From Nocardia takedensis NBRC 100417 (GTDB lineage Bacteria; Actinomycetota; Actinomycetes; Mycobacteriales; Mycobacteriaceae), in contig NZ_BAGG01000052.1 of the NCBI RefSeq assembly GCF_000308695.1, positions 1 to 64,000 on the forward strand: a DNA stretch of 64,000 nt, in the 5' to 3' direction. Below are positions 44,069-51,627 of the stretch, one piece after another. The notes beneath the pieces were generated by a model, which made no database searches, was not told the DNA's origin, and worked only from the letters and a program-made list of their open reading frames with translations. The position numbers and the translations under genes were made by a program. Every line of letters starts with the position of its first letter. Positions within the stretch are counted from its first letter, which is position 1.

Positions 44069-44968
44069 TCACGGTCGGGTCCTGCGGCGGAAGGAGCGCG
44101 CGACGGTCTCGCAGAACTCCCGGGAGTCGCCGGGGCTCAGTGCGGCGGCGGTCAGTCGTGACCACACCGTCTCGCGGGCGGCGATGTCGGCCTTGTCGTC
44201 GCTGTAGCGCAGTGCGCCTTGGTATTCGCTGACCACGATGTCCAGGTCGCCCGCCGCGCCGGGGGAGGGGACCCGGATCATCGAGAACCGGTCCTCCATG
44301 CCCGCCCCGTGCACGCGAACGGCGAAGGGCAGCACCTGGATCTGTAAGTTCGGCCGCAGGGACAGTTCTTGGAGGTGTTCGAGTTGTTCGAGCATCCCGG
44401 CGCGCGGGGCGTGTTCGCGGCGCAGGCAGGATTCGGACAGGATCGCGTGGTACATCAGCGGGCTGCCGGGTTTGGTGAGCACTTCCTGGCGGGCCAGGCG
44501 CGCCTGCACCTCCTCCTCGGCGGTGACGTCGACGCGGGCGCTGGGCGAGGCGACGTCGACCTCGTGCAGACCCCTGATGTAGGAAGCGGATTGGAGCAGG
44601 CCGGGCACGATCTCGGATTCGGTGACCCGGATCAGGCCCGCGTGATCCTCGAGGTCGACCAGCAGGCGCAGGTTGTCACCGTAGGCGCGGCGCACACCGG
44701 TGTCCCAGTAGCCGCGTTTGTGGTTGTCACGGCGTAGCTCTCGGAGTTTGTCGAGGTAGTCGGGATCGTCGAAGCCGAGCCGGGCGGCTAGTAGCTCGAG
44801 ATCCCCTACGGTGATCGCGCCCACTCCGTTGACCAGGCCGGCGATCCGGCTCTGTGTGGTCTCGATGAGTTTCGCGGCTTCGGCCTGGCTGATGCCCGCC
44901 GAACCGATCATGTGCGCGATCTCTCGTCCGAGCAGCAGTTTTCGTGCCGTGCGCAACGGTGCTCCCAT
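44069..44968 (-). CDS. XRE-family regulator with DUF5753 domain
   Basis: The 299-residue regulator has a helix-turn-helix (LLGREIAHMIGSAGISQAEA then AKLIETTQSRIAGLVNGVGA) and a DUF5753 domain with SEIVPGLLQSASYIRGLHEV and the MLEQLEHLQELSLRPNLQIQVLPF segment. It is first of the three-gene operon with the methyltransferase (53 bases downstream) and DUF397 protein. The upstream region is markedly AT-rich and has a 14-bp-spaced CTATRC repeat (45009-45042) suited to autoregulation. ATG 44968 is the start. Confidence 0.9.
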   Translation of the reverse strand: MGAPLRTARKLLLGREIAHMIGSAGISQAEAAKLIETTQSRIAGLVNGVGAITVGDLELLAARLGFDDPDYLDKLRELRRDNHKRGYWDTGVRRAYGDNLRLLVDLEDHAGLIRVTESEIVPGLLQSASYIRGLHEVDVASPSARVDVTAEEEVQARLARQEVLTKPGSPLMYHAILSESCLRREHAPRAGMLEQLEHLQELSLRPNLQIQVLPFAVRVHGAGMEDRFSMIRVPSPGAAGDLDIVVSEYQGALRYSDDKADIAARETVWSRLTAAALSPGDSREFCETVARSFRRRTRP

Positions 44969-45008
44969 GGCGCTCAGACTATCCCGGCGCCTCGATGCAC
45001 AGGTTTCA

Positions 45009-45042
45009 CTATGCCTATCTCTCTATGCGGATCCCGCTATAC
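45009..45042. promoter_or_regulatory. Three CTATRC half-sites at 14-bp spacing
   Basis: CTATGC at 45009, CTATGC at 45023 and CTATAC at 45037 are spaced exactly 14 bp; a fourth copy (CTATGA) is at 45061 and CTATCC at 44979. The patch (about 44970-45110) is AT-rich against GC-rich surroundings and lies between divergent genes. It is a candidate multi-site operator for the XRE regulator. Confidence 0.45.
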
Positions 45043-45150
45043 CAAATCATGATTATCAAGCTATGATCTGATTCGTTGACGATATCACCACACGATGCGT
45101 GGAGTACACGGATCACAGTGTTTTCTCCCTACTGCTTCAAGAGGTCTCGG

Positions 45151-45666
45151 GTGACAGCCAGCGTGCGCACACAGCCACCGCACCGCGTAACCGAGGCGCA
45201 CGGCGCGCCCCGGCGACGAGCGAAAGGGACGGCCGCCGGATACGCGGGCTGTCCGGAAACCGGTGAACAGCGCTGGCGGCACTACGGTCGGATGGACCTG
45301 CCCGTCGAATACGACCGGGTGACCGGCCGCATCCTGCTCGACGGCGGCGACGCGCGGATCTGCACGCTGGTGATGCCGTCCTGGCTCGGTGTCCGCGTGG
45401 TCATGAGCGGCGTCGCGCCCGGCGGGCCGGTCGTCTACCACGAGCCGTCGCGGACCTGCGCGTTCCTCACCGGCCCGCCCCGTTGGGCCGACCACCTGTG
45501 CGTGGACGCCTCGACCGGACTGGGGCTCGGCATCGGCGGGGTCTGCGTCCTACCCTCGCCCGCGGACGAGGTCCACGAGGTCCGTCGGTGGCTCATCCCG
45601 CCGAGGGACGGGTATGTTCCCCCCATGCATCTGGTCCTGTCCGCGGTCCGCGGGGCGTATCGATGA
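45151..45666 (+). CDS. Protein of unknown function
   Basis: The 171-residue protein starts at GTG 45151 (AGAGG about 8 bases upstream); ATG 45292 would give a 124-residue core starting MDLPVEYDRV, which is where gene-like composition is clearest. The core has a beta-rich look, CTLVMPSWLGVRVVMSG, VVYHEPSRTCAFLTGPP and GGVCVLPSPADEVHEVRRW. I do not recognise the family. The stop overlaps the start of the DUF4254 gene by four bases, so both are coupled. Confidence 0.6.
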   Translation: MTASVRTQPPHRVTEAHGAPRRRAKGTAAGYAGCPETGEQRWRHYGRMDLPVEYDRVTGRILLDGGDARICTLVMPSWLGVRVVMSGVAPGGPVVYHEPSRTCAFLTGPPRWADHLCVDASTGLGLGIGGVCVLPSPADEVHEVRRWLIPPRDGYVPPMHLVLSAVRGAYR

Positions 45667-46238
45667 GCGGGTCCCGCCTCGGTCGACCACGTGGCGCCTG
45701 CGCCGCCGACGGCGACCCGGTCGGCGGACTGCTGTCCCCCCGGGAACTGATCGCCGCGATCGCCGGACATATCGAAGGTCTGTCACCCCTGGTCGAATGG
45801 GCCAGAGAGCTGGGCGATCTGCACGCCAGCCTGCTGTCGGGCGACCCGCGCCGCCGCCCCGAGGGCTTCGACGAGGCCCTCGCCCGCCGCGAGATCGACC
45901 GGATCATCGCCGACATCGACCGCTGGGCACTGGGGCGACTACCCAGCAGTCCCGAGGCTCCCAGCTACCCCGACACCCTCGGTCAGGTGGTCAGCCACGT
46001 CGCCGAGACCTTCGCCACCGCCTGGTGGACGGTCCGCCACAGCGACGACGAGGAGGTCAGGCACCTGGCCTGGACCCGCCTCGGCGAGATCCGCGAGGGC
46101 TACGCCGAATTGATCGCCGACCTCGGGGCCAAGCGGGTGCGGCTGCCCGCCGCGGTGGAATCGTTGGTGCGCGCCATTCCCGCGCCGCAGGCCGAGCGCG
46201 AACGGACGGTGCGCGAGACCGCGCCCACCTCGCACTGA
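45663..46238 (+). CDS. DUF4254 domain protein
   Basis: The 191-residue all-helical protein resembles nocardial DUF4254 proteins: the AGHIEGLSPLVEWARELGDLH helix, ARREIDRIIADIDRWALGRLP, TLGQVVSHVAETFATAWWT and EEVRHLAWTRLGEIREGYAEL. This family is nearly private to Nocardia, supporting the organism inference. ATG 45663 overlaps the preceding stop (ATGA). The function is unknown; family members often sit next to regulators or FkbM-type genes. Confidence 0.75.
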   Translation: MSGSRLGRPRGACAADGDPVGGLLSPRELIAAIAGHIEGLSPLVEWARELGDLHASLLSGDPRRRPEGFDEALARREIDRIIADIDRWALGRLPSSPEAPSYPDTLGQVVSHVAETFATAWWTVRHSDDEEVRHLAWTRLGEIREGYAELIADLGAKRVRLPAAVESLVRAIPAPQAERERTVRETAPTSH

Positions 46239-46367
46239 TTCTCCGCGGGCGGACCCCGTCGGCCGTGTTCGACCCGGGTTGTACCCTGGGAGCCCTAGCG
46301 CGTCTGTTCTTCCCGCGTGGTTCGTGTGCTCGTGCATCCAGCAAACGTTCGAAGGGGGCAACAACGT

Positions 46368-47150
46368 ATGTCGAATTCCTCGCAACCCCAGCATCTCCGG
46401 CTCGACGACGGCAGGACGGTGGCGTGCACCAGTCCGGCCGAGGCGCGCATGCTGTGGAACGAGATGTCCGTCGACGGGTTCTACCGCCGCGCCGCCGCGC
46501 AGTTGCGGTCCGGGGATGTCGTCCTCGACATCGGGGCCAACATCGGTCTGTCGGCGATGATGTTCGCCGACATCTGTCCCGGCGCCACCGTCATCGCCGC
46601 GGAACCCGCGCCGATGACCTACGACTGCCTGGCGCACAACGCCGCCGCCCACGTCGTCAACTGCATTCCGCTGCGTACCGCGGTCGGCGCCGAACGCGGC
46701 ACCCGCGCCTTCACCTGGTACCCGCGCGCCACCGCCAACTCCGGCTTCTACGCCGACCGCGGCGCCGACGACGAGGCGACCAGGATCTTCCTGCGCAACA
46801 GTGGGCTCGACGAGGAGGCCATCGACCTCATCACCGAGGGCCTGCACGACGAAGGTCAGCAGATGGACGTGGAGGTCACCACCGTCTCCGACATCCTCAG
46901 CGAACACGCGGCGCACAGTCCGATCGGCGTGCTCAAGGTCGACGTGGAGAGAGCGGAACTCGAAGTCCTGCACGGCATCCGGGATTCGGACTGGCCGCGC
47001 ATCCGCACGGTGGTCGCCGAGGTGCACGACACCGACGGCCGCCTCGCGCAGTTCTGCGACCTGCTGCGCGCGCACGGGCTCGAACCGGTCACCCGGCAGG
47101 ACGCGGCGCTGGACGGCACCGAACTGCACGAAGTGATGGCCACGCGCTGA
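46368..47150 (+). CDS. FkbM-family SAM-dependent methyltransferase
   Basis: The 260-residue enzyme has the SAM motif VVLDIGANIGLSAMMFAD near residue 50, the FkbM-specific region HNAAAHVVNCIPLRTAVG and VLKVDVERAELEVLHGI (motif with catalytic-type Asp). ATG 46368 has GAAGGGGG upstream. FkbM members O-methylate hydroxyls of polyketides and sugars. It lies behind the DUF4254 gene with a 129-bp gap, so its own promoter is possible. No polyketide synthase is nearby; the substrate is unknown. Confidence 0.85.
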   Translation: MSNSSQPQHLRLDDGRTVACTSPAEARMLWNEMSVDGFYRRAAAQLRSGDVVLDIGANIGLSAMMFADICPGATVIAAEPAPMTYDCLAHNAAAHVVNCIPLRTAVGAERGTRAFTWYPRATANSGFYADRGADDEATRIFLRNSGLDEEAIDLITEGLHDEGQQMDVEVTTVSDILSEHAAHSPIGVLKVDVERAELEVLHGIRDSDWPRIRTVVAEVHDTDGRLAQFCDLLRAHGLEPVTRQDAALDGTELHEVMATR

Positions 47151-47156
47151 CCGCCG

Positions 47157-47185
47157 TTCCTGCCGCGCTCGGGGCGCGGCAGGAA
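47157..47185. terminator. Terminator between convergent methyltransferase and amidase genes
   Basis: TTCCTGCCGCGC (47157-47168) pairs perfectly with 47174-47185 around TCGGG, in the 46-bp gap between convergent genes. Confidence 0.85.
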
Positions 47186-47196
47186 GTCGGGCGCTC

Positions 47197-47970
47197 CTAG
47201 GCCGCGGTGCCGCGGCCCTCGAGTTCGTCGAGCCGGGCCAGAATCTCGGCCAGCGCGTCGACCACGGTGCGTCCGCCGAGTTGCGGCCAGCCGTTGTACT
47301 GGCCCGCGTCGCGCTGGAACAGGCCGCACAGTTGTTCGCGGATGTCCTTGACGTCACTGCCGATCGGTCCGCAGAACCCCGCGACGAAGTCCTGGATCTG
47401 CTTGACCTCTGCTGCGCTCATCGGTGCGTCCCTTCCCTCGATGATGGCCTGCACGTCGCGACGGAACGCGTTCATGTCGATGCCGGCCGGGTCGATCTTG
47501 CCTTCGGTGCTGTACTCGCGGTGCGCGACGCAATCGTGGGAGCCGCGCCCGATCCGCCGCAGGATCGCCGCGCAGCCGCGCTTGTAGGCGTCGATCTGCA
47601 CCGGCGTCCAATCGGAACCGTCGCCGCGCGAGACGGCCTCGATCCCGACGACGTGGTAGTTGGCGTTGTTCGTCGGCCACCCCGGCCAGCGCCCGCGCCC
47701 CGCGTGCCAGGACACGCCCGCGGCGATCACCCGGTAGGCGCCGTCGCGCTCGAGCACGAGTTGGGCCAGCGGCCCGGCCAGATCCGGGCGGCCGTACTGC
47801 ACGATCCGCCAGTCGTCGGGCCCGCCGCCGCCGGTATGGTGACACAGCACCCCGCGGATATCGGCGAAATCACCGTGTCCGCGCTCGCGCCAGCCGGAAT
47901 GTTCGATGACGTCGAGTCCCTCGGCGCGCAAGACGTCGGCCAGCCAGATCGGATCTCCTGTCCACGACAT
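47197..47970 (-). CDS. N-acetylmuramoyl-L-alanine amidase, endolysin-like
   Basis: The 257-residue protein starts at ATG 47970 with a consensus AGGAGGAATC site. An amidase_2/PGRP fold is seen: the zinc His in VLCHHTGGGG, YRVIAAGVSWHAGRGRWPGW, NYHVVGIEAVSRGDG and DCVAHREYSTEGKIDP. This matches the amidase domain of mycobacteriophage LysA proteins; the C-terminal 60 residues form a helical/cell-wall-binding-like tail. It has no signal peptide, as in endolysins. No other phage gene is in the window, so it is either a domesticated endolysin or an isolated cell-wall gene. Confidence 0.85.
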   Translation of the reverse strand: MSWTGDPIWLADVLRAEGLDVIEHSGWRERGHGDFADIRGVLCHHTGGGGPDDWRIVQYGRPDLAGPLAQLVLERDGAYRVIAAGVSWHAGRGRWPGWPTNNANYHVVGIEAVSRGDGSDWTPVQIDAYKRGCAAILRRIGRGSHDCVAHREYSTEGKIDPAGIDMNAFRRDVQAIIEGRDAPMSAAEVKQIQDFVAGFCGPIGSDVKDIREQLCGLFQRDAGQYNGWPQLGGRTVVDALAEILARLDELEGRGTAA

Positions 47971-48536
47971 GATTCCTCCTCGAACCGAGACCGGGGCGGA
48001 CATCTGTCCGCTTCCGGTGATCTGCAACAAGATTCGGATCAGCGCACACGAACGAGCGATACAGGGTCGAGTGAGACGACTTCGAGGTGTCCTGCGGAAA
48101 GGGCAACCCGAAAACCCCTGTTCCACCAGAGTGCCCTACCGCGCGACCCCGTGGGGGACTCCCGAGCAATTGCCCGGAGATGTTGCCGGGCAACGGTATC
48201 CGCGCCTACAATCCGCCGCCGCGGGTGCGCCGTTCCGGTGCCGCGCACCGCGCACGATCCCATTCTCTTTTGTCCGGAAGATCGCCACGGGCGAGCGGAG
48301 GTGCCGCTCAGCGACCCATCCCGCGATCGTGTGGACCACGGGGAGCGCGGATTTCGGCGGCTCGGCGCGTCGCGTGCGGCGGCGTGTCTCAACCGGCGGC
48401 CGACGGGTGCGCGTCGTGTCCGCGACGGGTCGGCGTGCCGAGACCGTGTCCGAATATGTCAATGCCCGTGGACGGCCGACCTCGGTGTTTCCGGCCGGCC
48501 CGCGCGCTCGGCGGCGCTCCCGCTAACGCCCCGACC
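47971..48536. other. 566-bp stretch without a gene
   Basis: Nothing on either strand has gene-like codon usage. The segment holds the amidase promoter side and a possible hairpin (48170-48193). Slightly lower GC between 48010 and 48130 is compatible with old transferred DNA. Confidence 0.4.
48170..48193 (-). terminator. Possible terminator of the P450 operon
   Basis: TTGCCCGG (48170-48177) pairs with CCGGGCAA (48186-48193) around an 8-base loop. It lies 340 bp after the P450 stop on the minus strand, rather far, so its role is uncertain. Confidence 0.35.
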
Positions 48537-49742
48537 TCACCCGATGTCGACCAGCAGGTGCCGCGGCCCGCGCAGCACCGGATTCGGCCGATACGGCGGC
48601 GGGTCCTGCACCAGACGGAGATTCGGCAGGCGGCGGATGACCTCCGCGATCGCCATCTGCCCTTCGAGTCGGGCCAGCGGCGCGCCGAAACAACTGTGCA
48701 CCCCGCCGCCCAGACCCAGGTGCCGGATGTCGGGGCGGTCGGGCACGAACCGGTCGGGGTCCTCGAAACGGTGCGGATCGCGATTGCCCGCCGCCACGGC
48801 CAGGATCAACTGCGAACCCTTCGGGATCGTCGTCCCGTCGATCTCGATATCGGCGATCGGGGTCCGGTTCGGGATCATCTGCACCGGCGGCTCGAAGCGC
48901 AGCAACTCCTCCACCGCCATCGGCATCAGGGCGGGATCGGCGGCGAGGCGGCCCAACAGATCCGGGTCGCGCAGCAGGGTGAGCAGACCGTTGGTGATCA
49001 GGTTGACGGTGGTTTCGTGACCGGCGATGAACAGCAGGATCGCGTTGACGATCAACTCCGGCAACGTCAACCGGCCCTCGGGCCCGTCGTCGGCGGACAG
49101 CCCGGTGAGCAGGTCCTCGCGCGGGTCGTGCTCGCGTTCGGCGATCAGACCGGCCATGTACTGCGCCATCTCCCGTTGCGCCGCTTCGGCTCCGGTCTGC
49201 CCGGTCGGGTCGATCGCGGCCACCAGCGCGTCCGCCCAGAGGTGGAACCGCGGTTCGTCCTCGCGCGGCACGCCGAGCAGGCGGCAGATCACCGTCACGG
49301 GAAAGGGGTAGGCGAAATCGTCGACCAGGTCGACGCGGTCACGGTCGAGCAGATCGTCCACCAGCGAGGTGACGATCGCGCGCAGTTCCGAGCGCATCCC
49401 GTCCACCCGGTCGGGTGAATGCGGCGGCCCGAACGGGCGGGTCACCAGTCGCCGCAGTCGGTCGTGCTCGGGCGGGTCGAGGCGGATGAACGGCAGCATG
49501 CCCGCGCCGAGCGGGCTGCCCTCGGGTTCGGGGACCGCGTCCGCGGCGTCGGTGCGGTGACGGCGATCCGAGCTGACGCGCGGGTCGTGCAGCAGCGCGT
49601 ACACGTCGTGGTAGTTGCCGACCAGGTAGGCGCCGGTGTCCTGACGCAGCACCCGTGCCGTGCGGGCCTCGGCCCACAGCGGATACGGGTCGGGGCGGTT
49701 GGCCGGGTCCATGATCCGGCGCAGCAGGTCGTCCGAACTCAC
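48537..49742 (-). CDS. Cytochrome P450
   Basis: The 401-residue P450 has the I-helix AGHETTVNLIT, the K-helix EELLRFEPPV (ExxR), PDRPDIRHLGLGGGVHSCFG with the heme Cys and GAPLARLE. It is the last gene of a three-gene electron-transfer operon; GTG 49742 overlaps the ferredoxin reductase stop. Having its own ferredoxin and reductase means it does not depend on other redox partners. Sequence is of the CYP105/107-like bacterial class, but the exact family and substrate cannot be fixed by eye. Confidence 0.92.
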   Translation of the reverse strand: MSSDDLLRRIMDPANRPDPYPLWAEARTARVLRQDTGAYLVGNYHDVYALLHDPRVSSDRRHRTDAADAVPEPEGSPLGAGMLPFIRLDPPEHDRLRRLVTRPFGPPHSPDRVDGMRSELRAIVTSLVDDLLDRDRVDLVDDFAYPFPVTVICRLLGVPREDEPRFHLWADALVAAIDPTGQTGAEAAQREMAQYMAGLIAEREHDPREDLLTGLSADDGPEGRLTLPELIVNAILLFIAGHETTVNLITNGLLTLLRDPDLLGRLAADPALMPMAVEELLRFEPPVQMIPNRTPIADIEIDGTTIPKGSQLILAVAAGNRDPHRFEDPDRFVPDRPDIRHLGLGGGVHSCFGAPLARLEGQMAIAEVIRRLPNLRLVQDPPPYRPNPVLRGPRHLLVDIG

Positions 49743-51151
49743 GACACCGCCTCCCGCATCGCGACCCGCGCCATCGTGCGGTCGGCGGGCAGATAGCCGG
49801 TCAGCGCGACCGTCGGGCCGTGGCTCAGGCCGCGGGGATCACGCCAGGTCACCGGATAAACCCGCGTGTCCGTCGGCGGATCGACCACGCCGAACTCGGG
49901 CGGGAAGGGGGCCGCCGACTCGATCAGCCCGCGATAGAAATCCATCCACTTGCCCTGATCGAAGGCGACCGCCGCCGTCACCCGGCCGCGGTGGCCGTAG
50001 GTGGCCACGAAGCGGCGTTCGGCCAACGATCCCTGGGTGATGGTCACCTGGTCGGCGTAGGTCGGGATGCCCACGGATTTGATGTTGAGCCCGAACTGGC
50101 TCGACCAGAACGCGGGCACCTCCAGGTGGGCGCGGCGCACCCGGCCCGCGTGCAGCATGTTGTGCGCGGCCACTTCGGCCTGGCCGACCGCGTTGCCCCA
50201 GTGCTCGAGCGCGATCATCTGGTATTCGTAGAGCGGGTGCGGCGCGCGGGCGACATCGCCCGCGGCGAACACGTGGTCGGTGATCAGGCCGTTGATGTCG
50301 AAGACGCGGCACCCGGTGTCGCAGGCGATGCCGCGCGGCCCGGCCGCCAGACCCGAGTCGGCCAGCCATTCGGTGTTGCGGATCGCACCGAGGGCGACCA
50401 CCACCACGTCCACGTCGATCGGCTCGCCGCGGGACAGGTGCGCTCGCGCGACCCGGCCCTGTCCGTCGCCTTCCAGCCGGGTCACCGAGGTCTCGGTGCG
50501 CAGGTCGACGCCGTGTTCGCGGTGCAGTTCGGCCGCGACCCCGCCGATCAGCTCGCCGAGCGCGCCCACCAGCGGCGCGGGTCCGCGTTCGGTCACGGTG
50601 ACGTCCAACGCCAGTTCCCGGCACACCGAGGCGATCTCGGAACCGGTGAAACCCGCCCCGATCACCAGGACGCGACGGGGACCGCGCGCCAGTGCGCGCG
50701 CGAGTCCGTCGGCGTCGTCGCGGGTTCGGACCACGAAGACGTTGTCGAGGGCGGCCTCCTCGGCGTGGGGCCAGCGTCGTGCGCGCACTCCGGTGGCGAG
50801 CAGCAGTTGGTCGAATTCGACGCTGTCCGCGCCGTCGAGGTGCACACGGTTGAGGTCGAGGTCCAGTCCGGTGGCCCGCACGCCGAGATGCCAGGTCGCG
50901 TCGAGGTCGCCGTCCCCGGGCAGTGCCGTGTGATCGGGCGCGGCCATGCCCAGCAGCACCGCCTTGGACAGCGGCGGTCGGTCGTAGGGGGCGTGCTGTT
51001 CCTCGCCGACGATGGTCAGTTCCCCGCGGAAGCCCCCGGCGCGCAAGCAGTGCGCGGCCCGCAGGCCGGCCAGCGACGCCCCGACCACGACGACGCGACT
51101 GCCCCGCCGCGCCTCGGCGACCCGGGCGTAGAAGCCGGTCTCGACCTTCAC
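49739..51151 (-). CDS. FAD-dependent ferredoxin reductase
   Basis: The 470-residue enzyme has two Rossmann motifs: VVVVGASLAGLRAAHCLRAGG (FAD, near residue 18) and VLVIGAGFTGSEIASVCREL (NAD(P)H, near 145). The C-terminal domain includes YEYQMIALEHWGNAVGQAEV, a feature of rubredoxin/ferredoxin reductase type. GTG 51151 overlaps the ferredoxin stop by GTGA, and its own stop overlaps the P450. It transfers electrons from NAD(P)H to the ferredoxin encoded upstream. It is about 50 residues longer than most reductases of this group. Confidence 0.9.
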   Translation of the reverse strand: MKVETGFYARVAEARRGSRVVVVGASLAGLRAAHCLRAGGFRGELTIVGEEQHAPYDRPPLSKAVLLGMAAPDHTALPGDGDLDATWHLGVRATGLDLDLNRVHLDGADSVEFDQLLLATGVRARRWPHAEEAALDNVFVVRTRDDADGLARALARGPRRVLVIGAGFTGSEIASVCRELALDVTVTERGPAPLVGALGELIGGVAAELHREHGVDLRTETSVTRLEGDGQGRVARAHLSRGEPIDVDVVVVALGAIRNTEWLADSGLAAGPRGIACDTGCRVFDINGLITDHVFAAGDVARAPHPLYEYQMIALEHWGNAVGQAEVAAHNMLHAGRVRRAHLEVPAFWSSQFGLNIKSVGIPTYADQVTITQGSLAERRFVATYGHRGRVTAAVAFDQGKWMDFYRGLIESAAPFPPEFGVVDPPTDTRVYPVTWRDPRGLSHGPTVALTGYLPADRTMARVAMREAVS

Positions 51152-51363
51152 CGCCGACCCGTCCGGTCGAAGGGACCCTCGTCGGTGGTGATCGCGCGCA
51201 CGGGGCAGGCGGCGGTGGCCTGGCGGACGCGCTCGTGGTCGGCTTCGGCCGGCGTCGCGTCGTAGAGCAGGGCTTCCTCGCCGCGCAGGGTGAACACCTC
51301 GGGGGCCAGGAAGGCGCACTGGGCGTAGCCCTGGCAGCGGTTGAGATCGACGACGAGTCGCAC
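51148..51363 (-). CDS. Small [3Fe-4S]-type ferredoxin
   Basis: The 71-residue ferredoxin has Cys10, Cys16 and Cys53-Pro; the fourth ligand position, between Cys10 and Cys16, is Tyr13 (C-x2-Y-x2-C) rather than Cys. This is the CYP-linked ferredoxin type with a 3Fe-4S cluster. GTG 51363 is the start. It overlaps the reductase gene and precedes the P450, giving a fixed ferredoxin-reductase-P450 cassette in which all three proteins are translated from one message. Confidence 0.88.
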   Translation of the reverse strand: MRLVVDLNRCQGYAQCAFLAPEVFTLRGEEALLYDATPAEADHERVRQATAACPVRAITTDEGPFDRTGRR

Positions 51364-51466
51364 GGTTGCTCTCGATTCGGATGGACCGGTAGGACCCGGA
51401 GACACGGCCACGCCGCTGTCGTCCACGTGGTGCGCGCCCGCACCCGCCACATGCCGCCCCGACCAT

Positions 51467-51476
51467 ACCGTCCGGT
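51467..51476. promoter_or_regulatory. ACCG/CGGT inverted repeat in P450 operon promoter
   Basis: ACCGTCCGGT is a short inverted repeat with a 2-bp spacer about 100 bp upstream of the ferredoxin start. TetR-type regulators of P450 cassettes use similar sites, but no regulator is adjacent. Confidence 0.3.
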
Positions 51477-51572
51477 CTGTAGCCGCGTGTGCGGATCCGG
51501 CAACCGCTTCGTAACGCATCGCAATCCGTCGGCTACACCGGCACAACGATCCCGGAACCTGTGTCCCGGACT

Positions 51573-51602
51573 GTATACGCAGCTGTACACGGCACCGTAT
51601 AC
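51573..51602. promoter_or_regulatory. Three GTATAC-like motifs at 12-bp spacing
   Basis: GTATAC at 51573, GTACAC at 51585 and GTATAC at 51597 are evenly spaced 12 bp apart, 26-55 bp upstream of the ABC-transporter operon start. Three equally spaced palindromic words suggest a multimeric regulator or overlapping -10 boxes. Confidence 0.45.
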
Positions 51603-51627
51603 CGACGATCGACAGGGTGAGACCGCG

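Noticed and set aside
43489..47357. Frames overlapping the methyltransferase and DUF4254 genes on the other strand
   Set aside because: Composition of antisense GC-rich DNA; the recognised genes explain the region.
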